Source: Rhynchonema sp. JSB1_4
Taxonomy: Eukaryota > Nematoda > Chromadorea > Monhysterida > Xyalidae
Assembly: GCA_030248065.1 (NCBI GenBank)
Contig: JASAMV010006442.1
Coordinates: forward strand, 62,001-126,000
Length of the DNA stretch: 64,000 nt
Direction of reading: 5' to 3'
Below, one piece after another: positions 24,601 through 36,731 of this stretch; position 1 is the stretch's first letter, and every line of letters begins with the position of its first letter. The notes below the pieces were generated by a model, which saw only the letters and a program-made list of their open reading frames with translations, did no database searches and was not told the DNA's origin. Position numbers and translations under genes: made by a program.

Positions 24601-24994
24601 CAGTGTAGTTCCTGGGGGGGGGAGGGGGTCCCCCCCCTCGGATACGCTATCTCCCCCTCGGGTGGTACACTATCCCCCTATCTCCCCCTCCGGGTACACT
24701 ATCTCCCCCAATTTTTGCCTAAAATGGCCATTTTTAGGCCTAAAATGGGCATTTTTAGGCCTAAAATGTGTGATTTTCAGGTCAATGTTCTCAAAAGTCA
24801 CCAAAATACCCTTTTTATGAAGAATTTTTTCCAAAAAGGGGAAAAAATAGGTCAAATTTTCTACCTCAAAAAGTGACTTTTTCCCGAATTTGGGTCTTCC
24901 CCCCCCCCCTTCCCCCCCTCGGGGGTACACTATCTCCCCCTCCGAAAAAAACGGGGGGTCCGCTATCTCCCCCTCCGGACCAGGAACTACACTG
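24601..24994. mobile_element. hAT-like MITE, near-matching target duplication
   Basis: Ends are CAGTGTAGTTCCTGGGGG and CCAGGAACTACACTG. Flanking 8-mers are GGTGTCGG and GATGTCGG (7 of 8 match). The interior has CACTATCTCCCCC phrases and TTTTTAGGCCTAAAATG palindromes. No coding capacity. Confidence 0.6.
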
Positions 24995-25056
24995 GATGTC
25001 GGGTGCCAAAAACGTGTAGGTGTCGGGTGCCTCCACATGTCGGGTGCAGAGATCAG

Positions 25057-25397
25057 AAACGGGCCGGCCCGGCCCGGTACACGGGAAGATTTTTCGGGGC
25101 GGGTAGGGTACAACACAAGTTTTTTCGGGTGCCTGTTTTTATGTACTAAAAAGTGCATATATCGCGCGCAGCGCGAGATTTTTTGCACTTTTCAGGGTTT
25201 TTGGTCGAAATTTGGGCATTTTTGACCGAAAAATGGGCATTTTGGGGGTAAAAATCGGGGCGGGTTGGGTACCAGGGCGGGGCGGGTAAGGGGGTAGGGT
25301 ACAAGAGCGGGGCGGGTAGGGGGGTAGCGTACCTGGCCGGGGCGGGTAGGGTACCATGGGGGGGGACCCCCCACCCACCCCCCCCAGCCACAGCACT
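25057..25397. mobile_element. truncated copy of the GGGGCGGGTAGGGTACC element
   Basis: The body (25090-25350) repeats the same phrases as the element at 6816-8093, including GTACTAAAAAGTGCATATAT and a GGGGCGGGTAGG run. The right end reads CCCCCCAGCCACAGCACTG (25379-25397). The left end is replaced by GGCCGGCCCGGCCC sequence. Confidence 0.55.
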
Positions 25398-26374
25398 GTT
25401 TTGAAGTGAAATAAGTCACTGAAGTTTTGGGCCGGCCATCCCGGCCCGGTTTTTCAAATCTCCGGCCCGGCCCGAACCGTAAGCCCAAAATTGCGACCAC
25501 AGCTCCATTCACGATTTTACAGCAGCCCGAGGGCGAGGAGACGTTGGAGGGTTGGACGCAGTTCGTACACAAAGCAGAGACCACTCACTCACCATTCTTT
25601 GTGCGCGTGTTGTTGTTGTGACCGACCACAGTAACGTGACCTCAGGTCTTTTCCATCCGACTGGCAAGTTTTGCAGCTTTTCTTGCGCCTGTCCGAGTCC
25701 GATCACCGGTGCCCGGGGCACTTTGTCGTTCTCCTGAGCTTCTGTGTGCTATCAACGCAAGTGCCACGTTCGTTGACCTCTGCACAAAATAGAAAAATAT
25801 GAATTTTCAGAAACTTCATTTTTTCATGAACACCTTCGTGTGTTGTTTCGAAGTAGTGCAGTGAGTGCACTGCAGCAATTGCAAAACGAAATACAGCTAA
25901 AAAACACAAATTCTCCCAAAAAAACTTTACTTTCAAAAAATAATTGACATTTCGCTTTTCTTTAGTTTTGGTGGAAAAACTACTTGTTTGAATTTGTTGC
26001 AGTGCTATGAAACATCAGCGACCGACAACACCCTTTTTTGAAACCCACCCTGTCTGATGTTTCGCAAGTTCCAGATAAACGAATATCAAAGAGCAGTACC
26101 CCTTGGTGCCGCCGACCGTGATTATCTTTCCATTCAGCGGGGCACATTTGATGCTCAGGCCGCACCACTGTGTTGTGTTAAAATTAGCTGTTCTTGTCTC
26201 GCAATAGAGAGAGGGACCATCATCCTCAGGTGTGAGCGAAAAACTCCATTGAGAAGGTTCAGAGGTAGAATATGCGTTTGGGTAAGAAAACTCGATCCCA
26301 TCAAAAAGATCTTATTTCTTACCATGCATGCAAGTGTTGCATTCGTTGGCCAGCTGGTTGCAAAGACCACACAG

Positions 26375-28885
26375 GAAGCAATTTCAGCCGCAGCTGACTA
26401 CGGTACTGAGCTGCATAGAGAGAATTGGATGAATCAAGACGCTAATTCGTCATATTTTGTGACAAGTTACTGGGCCCGTCCGGTTATGGGTTCAGAGTCG
26501 GGTAGCGTAACGTGAGTCGCGCGACAGTGTCGCCACCGCTCATATGACAAGGTTTTCTCAAAAGAGCACATGGACTATTTTAGCATGTCGTGAAACTTTC
26601 AAACGCAGTTCCATGCATATGTTGAAAGGCAAATCAGAACACCGGCGTAGTCTGCCCGTGTTCAAAAAGTGGCGTCACAGGCACAAATTACGATCGAGTT
26701 TGAGAAGCCAGCAAGCGCGATTGTCATTTGAGGTCAGCATTCTTGTTTTATGAGAGTTTCAATGCAACCAAAGCTGATGTTTCAGAGCAATAGCACAAGT
26801 CAAAGCGATGACGATTGGCGCAAACGTTCGTTTACAAGCAAACTGGCATTCCCCAAAGTTGAGGTTCGATGTGCATTTGCATTTCCCGTCATTTAGGCAC
26901 GAAGATCAAAACGTTTAAAAAAATTTTGCAGGTTCAAGAGAAGAAGGATCATCCGATGCTGATTGTTGCCATGCAATTGTTGTGTGTCGGTATGGTCATG
27001 GGTTTTGTACTGTTGTTGTCGGGATACGCCGATGCCATGGAACATCAGGTCTGTTTTCTGTTCATGTGCAAGACCGGACGATAGAATATGACACAAGAAT
27101 AAGGGGACGTAATCACACTCACTTTCTTTTGTGTTTGCACAGTTACGCAACGCCAGTTCCTCAGCCTAATTTGTCAGATGCAGTCGGCCAGAGCCACAGA
27201 ATTCAGGTACCGTGCCAACTTTAACTTTTTAGTAGGGTACTGCCTACCTAAGATCTGACATTCTGTGTAACCCACGCGCAAACAAGCTAAACATACCCGA
27301 TCGGTCAATCCCACGGAGACAGATTAGCCCATTTGACAGTGTACGTCAACACAGAAACTGACAGAAACACAATAATGCCAGCCACAGGTGTCAAGTTTCC
27401 AACAAGCACAGTTGAGTTTTATCAGCAAAGTTTCTAGATTCAAACGTTTTTCAGCTGAGCGGTTTCGGTATGTATAGTCCAACCACGAACTCATGATGAG
27501 ACGACTTATTTTGAAGTTGACTTGAACGGATCCAATAATGTTCCGGTTCCACGTATTTCGGAAATGAAAGAAAGAGAAATACACGTATTTTTTAAAAACA
27601 CGCTCGCCACCTCGGTGCGTAAATTCCTTTTTGACTCCCAAAACATTTGTGTGTTAAACCGGGCAACCGGATATCGCATGCTCTCAGAATCTGGCCTTTC
27701 GCAATAAAATGTGACTATATACGATGAGTGATCACAAAAACATCGTTCAAACAAAATGCAATGCGTTTAAATTGTGAGAATTAATTTTTAAAAATTTGCT
27801 TTCGGGAACAAACTCGAGCTTGTGCCGACTTACGCTCCCCCTTTTGATCAGGCAACGGCAGAACATTTAGTTGGGAATCCAACCAGCTCGTCAACCAACC
27901 AGCCACGTGTGAAATGTTTCACAAAGGTTTCATCTGTCAGCGAGCTGGTTCTTGTCTCAGTCTCACTGCCTTTCATGATCAAAAGGGTGAGCGTAAGTCG
28001 GCACAAGCTCGCGTTTGTTCCTGAAAGCAACTTTTCAAAGATAAATTCTGACAGTTTTAACGTGGTTTATCTCGTTTGATCGTTGTTTTTGTGACCGTTG
28101 GACATAAACAGTCTAACTGCGTAGTAAAAAAGCAAGCCTGAGATATACGGTTTCCCGCTTTAAACGATATTGCTGTTCGCGTAAGCACGCTACAAATTGA
28201 GGTCAGTCCGCTGGAACTTGTCATCATGTCTCTCGGCCCAATCTCTTTCTTTTGTTTGCGAAAACCCGTGTGACCGGCCCATTTTTGAATCTGGCCAAGC
28301 AAGCTTTAAAAAGAGTCGTCTCATGAGCACGTGGTTGGACTATACATACATATAGCCAACACCAATGTTTTGTAATTTGTCACCACAAACAAAAAACTGA
28401 AAAAAGACATGATATGCCCATTGGGTGCAATTGACTCTTGCCGGGTGTTTTCAGCCGATCGCTTAGTTAAACTTAAAGAACGTTGTTCGTTTGATAACAT
28501 CGGATATAAATATTAATGGCGTTTGGGGTCCGACCGACTTTGCCCTCCGGATGCCGCCAAATCCAACACAAAGTTGCGGGCACCATGTTTGGAAAACAGA
28601 CTGAGAAAAACCAGATAAAGTAGCAACATGCTGCGGTGCCTGTTTTTACTTCTGTAACTTGTGTTTATGTTGGTTAAGCCAAAGGCAACAGCAGAACGTC
28701 ACCAAAAAGCGGCGCGCATATTTTAATCCAATCCTATGTATTTACATACTTTTTCACTATGATCTTGATCCTGTTTCTGCACGCAGGTCACGGACAACAT
28801 GCTGAAAAAGTTGCGACGTCTGAATAGAACCTGGTGGTCGTCATTAGATGAAATAGCAGCGCGTGGTCCAAAAATTGTGCCTTAG
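26375..28885 (+). CDS. unrecognised single-pass membrane protein (5' end uncertain)
   Basis: Exons with consistent phases: 26375-26511, 26609-26732, 26786-26863, 26932-27048, 27165-27206, 28787-28885 (TAG stop), 199 codons in all. The N-terminal part is polar and basic (KKWRHRHKLRSSLRSQQAR, SQSDDDWRKRSF). One strong hydrophobic segment, MLIVAMQLLCVGMVMGFVL, follows VQEKKDHP; the short tail includes NMLKKLRRLNRTWWSSLDE. A basic flank before the helix suggests a cytosolic N terminus. I do not recognise a family. The 1.58-kb last intron contains a MITE with a second element nested in it. The first exon's 5' limit and start codon are not resolved, and the CTCAG acceptor at 27161 is weaker than the nearby CACAG, which would give an immediate stop. 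Confidence 0.5.
27473..28344. mobile_element. MITE family A, copy 1, split by a nested element
   Basis: Left end TATAGTCCAACCACGAACTC and right end GTGGTTGGACTATA are inverted. The copy is split after GTGTGTTAAAC (27659) and resumes at GATATTGCTGTTCGCG (28164). Copies 2-4 lie at 46042-47059, 56320-56644 and 56646-56995. Shared interior landmarks are GATCCAATAATGTTCCGG and CTTGTCATCATGTCTCTCGG. Confidence 0.75.
27660..28158. mobile_element. nested terminal-inverted-repeat element inside MITE A
   Basis: Left end CGGGCAACCGGATATCGC and right end GATATACGGTTTCCCG are imperfect inverted repeats. TTAAAC flanks both sides. A second, inner inverted pair carries GCTTGTGCCGACTTACGCTC (27818-27837) and its complement near 27985-28010, so the interior can fold into a long hairpin. 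Confidence 0.6.
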
Positions 28886-29225
28886 TCTAATTTTATGATG
28901 TATATACATCGTTTGGTTTCGTTTTTAGAAAACAGAGCTGCAAAAATGGGCGGATTCAAGTACGTATTTGTATAGTATGTACATTTGTTGCATTTTTAAA
29001 AGGCCAATCAACCTTTTCAAGTACTACCGCTGCTGTTTTTTTTCACTGCTGTTTCACCATTTCTCATGGTTCAATTAGAGCCCGTGCTTTCGTGCCAAGT
29101 TTTAGACAGCAGGTTGACAACAAACGTACCAAGAAAATTATTACTCGCCTGTCGTTTTTATGATAAAAACAGTGTGCACTAAGTCAGCTGCTCTGCTGCT
29201 CTCTCATGATTTATACCTGTTTTAA

Positions 29226-29513
29226 TCAGGAAATGCACTTCATTTTCATGCCATTGTTGCGTGCTTCTTGGTCGGCCTGTCTACACATTTCGCTATGATT
29301 ACACGGTAAGACAAAAATATTCAGAAAAAATTCTATTGGTTCGTTCAATTTCGTTCCGTCAAATTTCATATAACGCATTCTGGTTCGATGAAACTTCTCA
29401 TCCATAAACGACTGCATTTTTGTCCCATCCATCAACAATTGCGTGCGACGCGGTACAGTGTAGTACTCGACCGGAACATGCATAAAATGAGACCAGCTGC
29501 TTCCAGACGGCAC
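29226..29513 (-). CDS. uncertain 95-codon open frame
   Basis: An uninterrupted frame ends at TGA 29226. Its composition looks protein-like (WSHFMHVPVEYYTVPRR, MRYMKFDGTKLNEPIEFF, ending with Cys residues), but the start codon is unclear and no family is recognised. It may be an exon of an unseen gene or chance. Confidence 0.25.
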   Translation of the reverse strand: MPSGSSWSHFMHVPVEYYTVPRRTQLLMDGTKMQSFMDEKFHRTRMRYMKFDGTKLNEPIEFFLNIFVLPCNHSEMCRQADQEARNNGMKMKCIS

Positions 29514-30535
29514 TGGTTCCCGACACGCTTTCTAATCTTGGCAGAAGTGATAACCTTCTCACACTACTCTCGCTCTCTCTGCTACCGCATGAACTTTAGT
29601 ACTGGGTATAATAAATGGAATTGTGGGATTTATTCCCCAACAGCAGCGGCGTGCGTAAAAATCCCGAAATTCCATGTATTGGAACACACTGCACCTCTGG
29701 TTCAGACTAGCCCGTTCAAAATAAAAAAATTCAGCTTATCAGTCAAGAATTTTTGCGAAGAAGTTTTAGTTCTGGTTCTCTCGTGCATGCTCTGCTTATT
29801 TCTCTTGCCAAGAGCCGAGTTGAGCTCCTTCAACGTCAGGTTTTGATGTCAAAAATGGTTCTAAAGTGATTTGATGAAACAGCTGAACCGTGAAGCGCAC
29901 TTCCGCCGTCCGCAAGTTAAACGGCAGTGGGCCCAGAATGTGACAATTTGTTTATTCGAGTGTCAAAAGAACCAGCGTAAAACGTCGGGCCGAGCGTTTT
30001 TAGCTCTGGTCAATGCGCACGGACATTTTTCAGCGGCAAAAATTGCACGAATAAACAAAATTTGTTTGTCCGCTTCTGGTGATGGAAAGAAAAGATCGCT
30101 TTCCGGCCGGACAAAGCTCCGTGATTGAGTACTTAATGGACCTGTCATTTTTTCGGATTTCAATTGTCATTGTGGTGACGTCTTGGCTTAGGTAAATATA
30201 TGAAAATCCTCAAAAGTGCGTTGTTTTTTTGGATGAGATGGATAGCCATCTTTGGCTGTTCACCGAGCGGAAGTTGTATTGACGGAAAATTGATCTCTTT
30301 CTCTAATTTTCGTGGGCTGCTGGTAACAGCTGACAATAGTCCTTTTGGACAGACAGCAATTTTGAACGTTTGTTGTCATCGAGGTTTGGAAGGCACATTT
30401 TTAAAATAAAGTTTACTAATTTGCTAATCTGCTAATTTTAGAGAAACTCTCACATCGCGAATTCAGATTAAAAAAATGCACTCACCCTAAATAAATCTGT
30501 CTTGCAGAGCTGCGTTTGAACAATTTGACTTAAAA
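29514..30535. other. intergenic stretch, no gene recognised
   Basis: Several short open frames occur on both strands, but none shows a domain, a signal peptide or splice partners that hold frame. Confidence 0.35.
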
Positions 30536-31553
30536 ATGTTAGTTTCGCACAAAACTCTGCACCAAATCCAGTGTCTAATCATCTGTTGCCTGACAACCAT
30601 ATTCCGCCGTTTTGCCTTTGCCCATGAATGCTATTTGGAACGTCACATGACCATAATCGGCACCATTGGTGTATCGGATCAGCACAGCACCGAACGGACA
30701 AGATGCGTGGCACAGGCCGAGTGGTGTGTCAAGCTGGAAGGTGCTGGCTCCATAGAAGGTTGGTCGGTGGTGCCGTGTCGGTTTCTGTTGGTTTTCAGTG
30801 GAGAGATTTCGGGGAGTGATTTGTTTCGAACTGGCGTCTTGTACCGTATGCAACTTCCGCATATGTACGTTAGGCCGATGTTTAGAATATCGAGTCTCCA
30901 TCATACATTATCGGAATAGAGCTGCAAAAGCGATTAATTGGCTCTGTTGTAGCACCGGTATCGTCCGATCCGATGACGTTTTTGATATGCAGCCATGGTG
31001 ACCGCTTCGCCAAGCGCATATTGCGTATTCCATAAGCACGCATGGTCCATTCTATTTTCAGTGCCATCCCTATCCGAAGGTCTCGAGTACACCTTCAGCG
31101 GCGAGGAGCGTGGCTGCATTCGGGACGCGGTGTTCACGTCAGTCTGTGATGAACAGGGCGAAACGTGCTTCAATCTCAGGTCGGATGCGAGAATCCAATT
31201 GGATCATTTTGATTTGTTCAGCAATGTGCTTATTGAATGTCCATTTCTGCGTGGTGAAGTAGAGTTGCGGTTTACCAGGTCGTCGTCAGTGCCAAAACAC
31301 GGGATGGCCACGTTGCTCCGTTCGCTGTTGTTTCATGCCTGTGAAAAAACACCACTTTGAATATACATTATTCTGACATCAAAGTACAGAGGGTATTTCT
31401 TGTTGTTTCAGGGAATACGGCCTCTACAAAGGCACACTGCACGTTTGCTGTTGTCGTACGGCGCTGTGCAACAATGCCAGAAGAAGGAATGATCTGACAA
31501 GGGACCTGTCACTCTCGTTATTTCTAATAATTTGGACCGTCACACGGCTTTAA
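30536..31553 (+). CDS. secreted, probably GPI-anchored Ly6/ET-module-like Cys-rich protein
   Basis: Three exons: 30536-30740, 31062-31179, 31412-31553, all phases matching, 154 residues. A signal peptide (HQIQCLIICCLTTIFRR, ending FAH) precedes ECYLERHMTII and EWCVKLE. Exon 2 gives FSGEERGCIRDAVFTSVCD and GETCFNL. Exon 3 gives LHVCCCRTALCNNARRR. The spacing Cys...WCVK...GC...C...CC...LCNN is the three-finger/ET-module pattern common in nematode cell-surface proteins. The last 16 residues are hydrophobic (LSLSLFLIIWTVTRL) after a polar break, as in a GPI-attachment signal. Function (adhesion or receptor modulation) is not predictable. An alternative donor at 30759 would add six residues in the same phase. 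Confidence 0.75.
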
Positions 31554-31989
31554 AAGTGTTGAGAGACCACGACTTATCTACGCTGCGATATTTTCCTGTG
31601 CTTTCTTTTTGATCCTGGTGCATAAACTGTGTTTACAAGAAGGCCTTTGTGATCTCATGCATGCTCAGCTGCACTGATACCAACGCCAGGCTAACGCTGG
31701 ATCTTATAATATAAGTTTATTATTGAGACAAAAAGCCCAATCAACATTGGGCCGTAAGCACCCGGTATATACAGTAGGTACGGTGTGCACAAGTCACAGT
31801 AACCGCATTTGTGCTCATTGCCACGCGAAATAACTCATCGCTACAGTATACAAACGTGCCACGTGTTAATCGCTGGTCGAACAACTTTTAAACTCATTCA
31901 TTCCTTCGAAATCATTTATACAACAATAAACTTCGGCTGAGATTAATCACTTCGACAAGCCCAATCACCAATCACCTCCATTCACCACT

Positions 31990-32832
31990 ATGTCGATCCG
32001 ATTCCGCCAAATCGCTCTGATTGCGGCCGTGACTCTGCTTGCGTTGTATGCCGAACACGCAGGTCGGTCCCTTTGCTCACAACCCCACAACTCTTGTGAG
32101 ATTCTGACGTGCTGTATGTACATGAACATACAATAACAATTCGGGGGATAATTATGCAAAAATGCTTTCGGTGCAAATATGCACATGAACTTGTGATTCC
32201 ACGGCAGCATGAGTTGCAAGAACCGTCAACCAGAATTTGACAAATCATGTAGTTTCCTGTGGGACACCGGGATGATCGTACACCTTTGTCACACAGCTGG
32301 TGAAACAGACCTTTGCAGACAAGCAAAGGTTTGTTTATATTCAGCGTTGTGGGACGCAGCTGGTCCATGACACGCTAAGAAAAGAACATTTGTGTCGTTT
32401 GCAAAGCAGAGGGATGGATCAACACATAGACCACACACGCAGGTGGCTGTCCGTGTCCGAAACCATGTCAAAAACCAAGTCCAACCGCCCGTCGCTTTCG
32501 AAATGGACACTCGGTGAACATCACGACTGAATGTCTGGCGTGCAGAATCATTGCCAAAAAGACACTCGAGATGGGGGTAATTATTTGCACAAAATCAGTG
32601 TGAAAACGTTGCATTTGAATTTATTGACCAAACGGGAACACACGATTTGCAGCCGGCTGCGAAAGAGTTTCTTCTGGAGAGAAACTGCGCTCATCTGCCG
32701 GCTGAACTAAAAGGTGACTGTGAGACCAAGATTGAAACATCAGTCGACGTGATCATGAAAGTGCTCGACGAACACAACGTTACGAACACAAAAGAAATCT
32801 GTGGACCGAAGCACACCAACGTGTGCAAATGA
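31990..32832 (+). CDS. saposin-B-domain secreted protein
   Basis: Three exons: 31990-32062, 32443-32576, 32653-32832, all in phase, 128 residues, with AATAAA about 25 nt after the stop. A signal peptide (RQIALIAAVTLLALYAEHA) is followed by a short Pro/Cys stretch (GCPCPKPCQKPSPT). The saposin fold is shown by TECLACRIIAKKTLEMG (C-x2-C in helix 1), NCAHLPAELKGDC and EICGPKHTNVC, six Cys in the standard order. Saposin-like proteins bind lipids; nematodes use many as antimicrobial or digestive lysins (caenopores), while others are lipid carriers. The charge pattern here does not decide between these. Confidence 0.82.
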
Positions 32833-32858
32833 TAATAATCGTTGACTCGCACGCATCA

Positions 32859-32864
32859 ATAAAT
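32859..32864 (+). promoter_or_regulatory. polyadenylation signal AATAAA
   Basis: AATAAA lies just downstream of the saposin stop codon, at the usual distance for a cleavage signal. Confidence 0.5.
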
Positions 32865-33987
32865 GGCCGACAATTTTTGCTCTTTTTTATCTGTTATGAA
32901 TATTATTATCCGAGGGATCCTGGAAAACTAGCGATGTCCTTTTAGCACTTGCGCCGCACACCCATATCATTTCCGATAACATTTTCCTTTGGCCATATTT
33001 TCTCTTAGAAATATGTACGTTCTCTTGATCTCGCTGAATTTCTATCTTGCTTTCGATTACTCTGATCTTTCACTACCCTAGTTTTGTGATTCCAAGTGGA
33101 TTTCTTTGGTGCAGAATAAATGAGTTGACAATTTAGCACAGCGCCTGCAGCGTTTTGTATAGGCAATCCATGCCATCATGCACACAGGCCATGACGCCAT
33201 GGATCGACTACATGTTAAAGATATTGCCGGATGTCAGCAAAAGTCACGTGACCAGGCGCCGGTCATCACAAACACAGACAAAAGTAGACGCATTACCCAT
33301 GTCCTGCCTTCAATACCACGCTAGTCATTTCTGATAATTTCGATCCTGATGCATAAAAACATGCATGTTTTCAAAATCTTTCTGGCAGCATCCAGAGAGA
33401 CTGAGTTCCAAAAGCTACAAATAGCGCAAGTTGACATACCATCCAGAGTCCATCGAGGCTTTTATGAAACGACACGTTCAGCTACTGTAGGTACACGGCA
33501 TGAACTCTAACGCAATAATCGGGTTACCCTGGCCGGTGAACAAATATTTACCGTTAGTCGACCGATTCTCTGGGCAACACGCAGAAAAAATAGAACACGC
33601 GCACCAGCAGCAATTTTTATATATCAAACGCCTCAGTATAAGCAGGCGACATACAGTAAGCCTAAGCGTTGTCAGGTCCTATGCACATGCAACCTGTATG
33701 CAGCAGCATGTGAAAAAACGTTGCGGGCAGTGGTCGATAACAAGCTTGGTGATTGGATGCGACTTGCCTTGGTAGCGCGAGCGCGTGATTAGATGTTCAC
33801 CGACTTAAATGAACGACTAACAGGCTGGACGGAATTAGGGACTTAGTAGCATCAATAACTTTCTTAAGATTCAAAAAAATCTCAAACTTAAAATTCAAAA
33901 AAACTTAAAATTCAAAAAATTACGTGACCAAGGCAGATCACCTCCGATCCGATCTGATCACCAAATTTGATATCGCTGATTGAGCTG
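32865..33987. other. intergenic stretch before the receptor array
   Basis: No coding exon was supportable. A short direct A-rich repeat (TTAAAATTCAAAAA) lies at 33885-33920. The promoter of receptor 1 is expected here. Confidence 0.4.
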
Positions 33988-36592
33988 ATGGAAAACGCAC
34001 AGTCTTACCTCGGTTCATCGGTCGGCAACAGAGCAGGCATGAAACTCACCGGCGAACTGAAGACCGAAACAGTTCTTTGGCCAATTACACTAATTCTGCG
34101 CTTTCCGTTGGGCCTGACACCGTTTCTGAACTGGTCGGACGGATTTCGCAAAAACTGGAAATATTTCGTGAAATTTATCCTCCCAACTACGCAACTAGCC
34201 ATTTGGATCTGGCTTTGTCTGCCATTTTATCAAAAGTTCCACGTTTCGGATGGATTGAAGCATTTCAACACATTGGCAGTGCTCAGCTCGACCTTGATGT
34301 TGTTGATTGTTGGAATTTCAATTGGGACACTCCTTTGGTGGACAGTGAAAGGTATACATACATATAGGCGTACTTAGGCATCAATGCCCCATCGATACAA
34401 GCAGCCGTCACAGGGTTGCCTGGTCGCTGGGTACAAGTTTACACAATAGCCCGTGTGCACTGGGTGCTGTCTTGTGGACGTGCTTTGCACAAAAGATGAT
34501 AGAGCTACAAACGATACGATTTAACCTTGTGGGCACACATTTGTGACAGCTGGCGCTTTTGTCCAGTCCTGGCCCAGGGAGCCATTGCAGTCTGGCATTA
34601 TGGGCCGAACTGCATCCACAGATCTAACGCAATGTGTGCCCACATGGGCGGGTCATTGCCTTGGTCAGGCATGACTGTGCCTTTGCAACAAAAATCATGA
34701 GAACAGAGGATTGATCCGTCACTGATGGGCCGCGCGCGGGTTGATTAGTCATTCTAGACGCGTGCTGCCTGATGTTTCAGGTCAATACAAACAGTTCTGC
34801 GCTGTTGTTGACAGCATTTCGAATGGCCGGGCGGCGTACGAGGGCCGTCTCAAGCTTTATCTCATCCAACTGAGCTATATTCCTGTGTTCTGTTTGGTTA
34901 TCATTCCGTTCACATACATTATGCTGATCAGTCCGCCGTTTGAGCAAGCATTGGAGGCGAGTAAATTGTTCGGTGAGCATTCCAAACTTGTTGTTGGTTG
35001 CAATAAACAGATACGAGCAGTTTCCAGTTGGGGTCCTCGAAGGTTCGTGCCGCGAACACTTCAAAGTTCGTGCAAACAGCAAATGGTTTTTTTGTTTTAA
35101 TTGTTTCCGGGGGTTCGACGCTCCTTGGTGCAACGAGTGGCACATACCTGACCAGTGTGTCAAACTTTATAATCGGACCGAGCCTGCCCTGATCACGTGA
35201 CCTTGTTGATTGTGTTGACTGACGTCAGTATCAGCGAAACCGTGTCTCAGACACGCGTCAAATAAACAGCCGGACTGATTGATTCAGTGCCGTTAGGAAA
35301 TTTCAAAACATTGACAAATGTCTGGGTTGCCTTGAGGGCTGCATTGAAGCAAGAAATACCAATGTTATTGGTCAGACGGTAAGGTGCTTTGAGGGCACGC
35401 AAAGGCGTGCCCTCAAAGCACATTACCGTCTGACCAATAACATTGACAAATGTAGAAAGAATCACGTAACAAAGTCAGTTGGATTCAATCAATATTTTCG
35501 CTCCGATGTCAGTCGAAGAATAAAACTGTTGAATCATCACTTCAGGTGTGATCCCTTTTGGCAGTTACATCGTGATGGCCTTGGGCATGTGCGTTCAACC
35601 AACACTACCTTGTTTCTGTGCCAGTGCCGTTGAGTTGGTCATTTCGGAGGTGCGACTGTATCACAAACGTTTGGGGCGAGTCACTGATTCAATTGATGGA
35701 AACGGGGCCACAGTTCGTCACTTTCTCAAAAACTTGCGCGATGTTACGTGCTGATGTTTCAACTGAGCTCAGTTTCAGGCGCTCCAACGTCAATACGCTA
35801 GGATTGCTGAAGCGGTCGCATGTCTGGATTCAATGTTCTCTCTGTTCATCTTGTGCTCGTTAACGTTTCTGATCCCATCCTTTATTCTTCAAGCATTTGC
35901 CGTCTACACCGGCGCATTTCCCGACGCTTTTCGTTTGTCGACCGCCATGAGTTTGCTCCAATACGTGATTGTTCTCCACTGGATCACGTGGTTTCCCGCT
36001 AAACTCCACTTTGAAGTTGTATTCATCCTTTAAAAATTGGTTTCTTGGTTTGAAAGCCAGGTTAAAATTACAGATGCAAGACACAGCCCAGCATGTGATC
36101 AATTGTGGCTTGTTTTGGACGTCGTCCGATAAACAGGTTGTTTTAATTGGTTTTTATAAAACGGTTTCTTGAACATGGATGGATATTAACCGTTTTATTT
36201 AGGCTCGGCGCACAATGAAAGCTCTGTACTACCAGGCCACTCAACATGGCGGCATTGAGATGTGCGGCTTTGGAAAATTGTCGAAAGGGTTCCTGGTAAC
36301 GGTGAGATTATTAATTCCCACAGCGCAGCACAAATGATTTTTGTTCCATGTGCGCAAAGAATTTATCAACTAGTCAAAGTTAGAAAGCACATCATGGTGG
36401 TCTAATCAGGGTTGTCAATCGCAAATGGTCAATCGTTTAACGGAAGCAAAATCAGCATGTGATTCTTCCGTTCAGATTGCATCAGCCATCATCACGTATC
36501 TGACTTTGATGATTCAAATGGACGCAGACACACCGGTGCCGTCGATGACAAAGAACGTTACATTCAAGGACATAATGTCCAGAAGTGACTGA
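33988..36592 (+). CDS. gustatory-receptor-like 7TM protein 1
   Basis: Seven exons: 33988-34351, 34781-34972, 35546-35742, 35779-36015, 36074-36136, 36203-36301, 36476-36592. Total 422 residues with every junction in phase. Seven hydrophobic segments are visible, e.g. FSLFILCSLTFLIPSFIL and the one ending VIVLHWITWFP. The last helix has IITYLTLMIQM, the TYhhhhhQ-type motif that marks arthropod gustatory receptors and the nematode LITE-1/GUR relatives; the preceding loop has CGFGKLSKGFLVT. Such proteins are ligand-gated channels or photoreceptors in sensory cells. Exon 5 is exactly 63 nt, as in the three neighbours. Intron 1 ends CTGATGTTTCAG; intron 2 carries a 41-bp-arm hairpin. The subfamily and ligand cannot be told from sequence. 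Confidence 0.85.
35360..35445. repeat. near-perfect 41-bp hairpin in receptor-1 intron 2
   Basis: Arms 35360-35400 and 35405-35445 differ at one position and are joined by the loop AAAG. The phrase CATTGACAAATGT lies directly repeated at about 35312 and 35441. Confidence 0.8.
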
Positions 36593-36731
36593 TATTGAAA
36601 AACATTAGAAAACCTTAACAGAATCAACATGCATGCTTTTTTTGATTTCTAACAGAATCATTTGGGTGCCCGAAGGAAAACTGAACAGTCGCGATTGAAT
36701 GGTTCTTACCAGAGTGGACGTAATGCTGCAG

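Noticed and set aside
25649..26370. Cys-rich minus-strand gene
   Set aside because: Several exon chains could be drawn, but each needed a start without ATG or crossed a stop, and they conflict with the plus-strand exon at 26375-26511.
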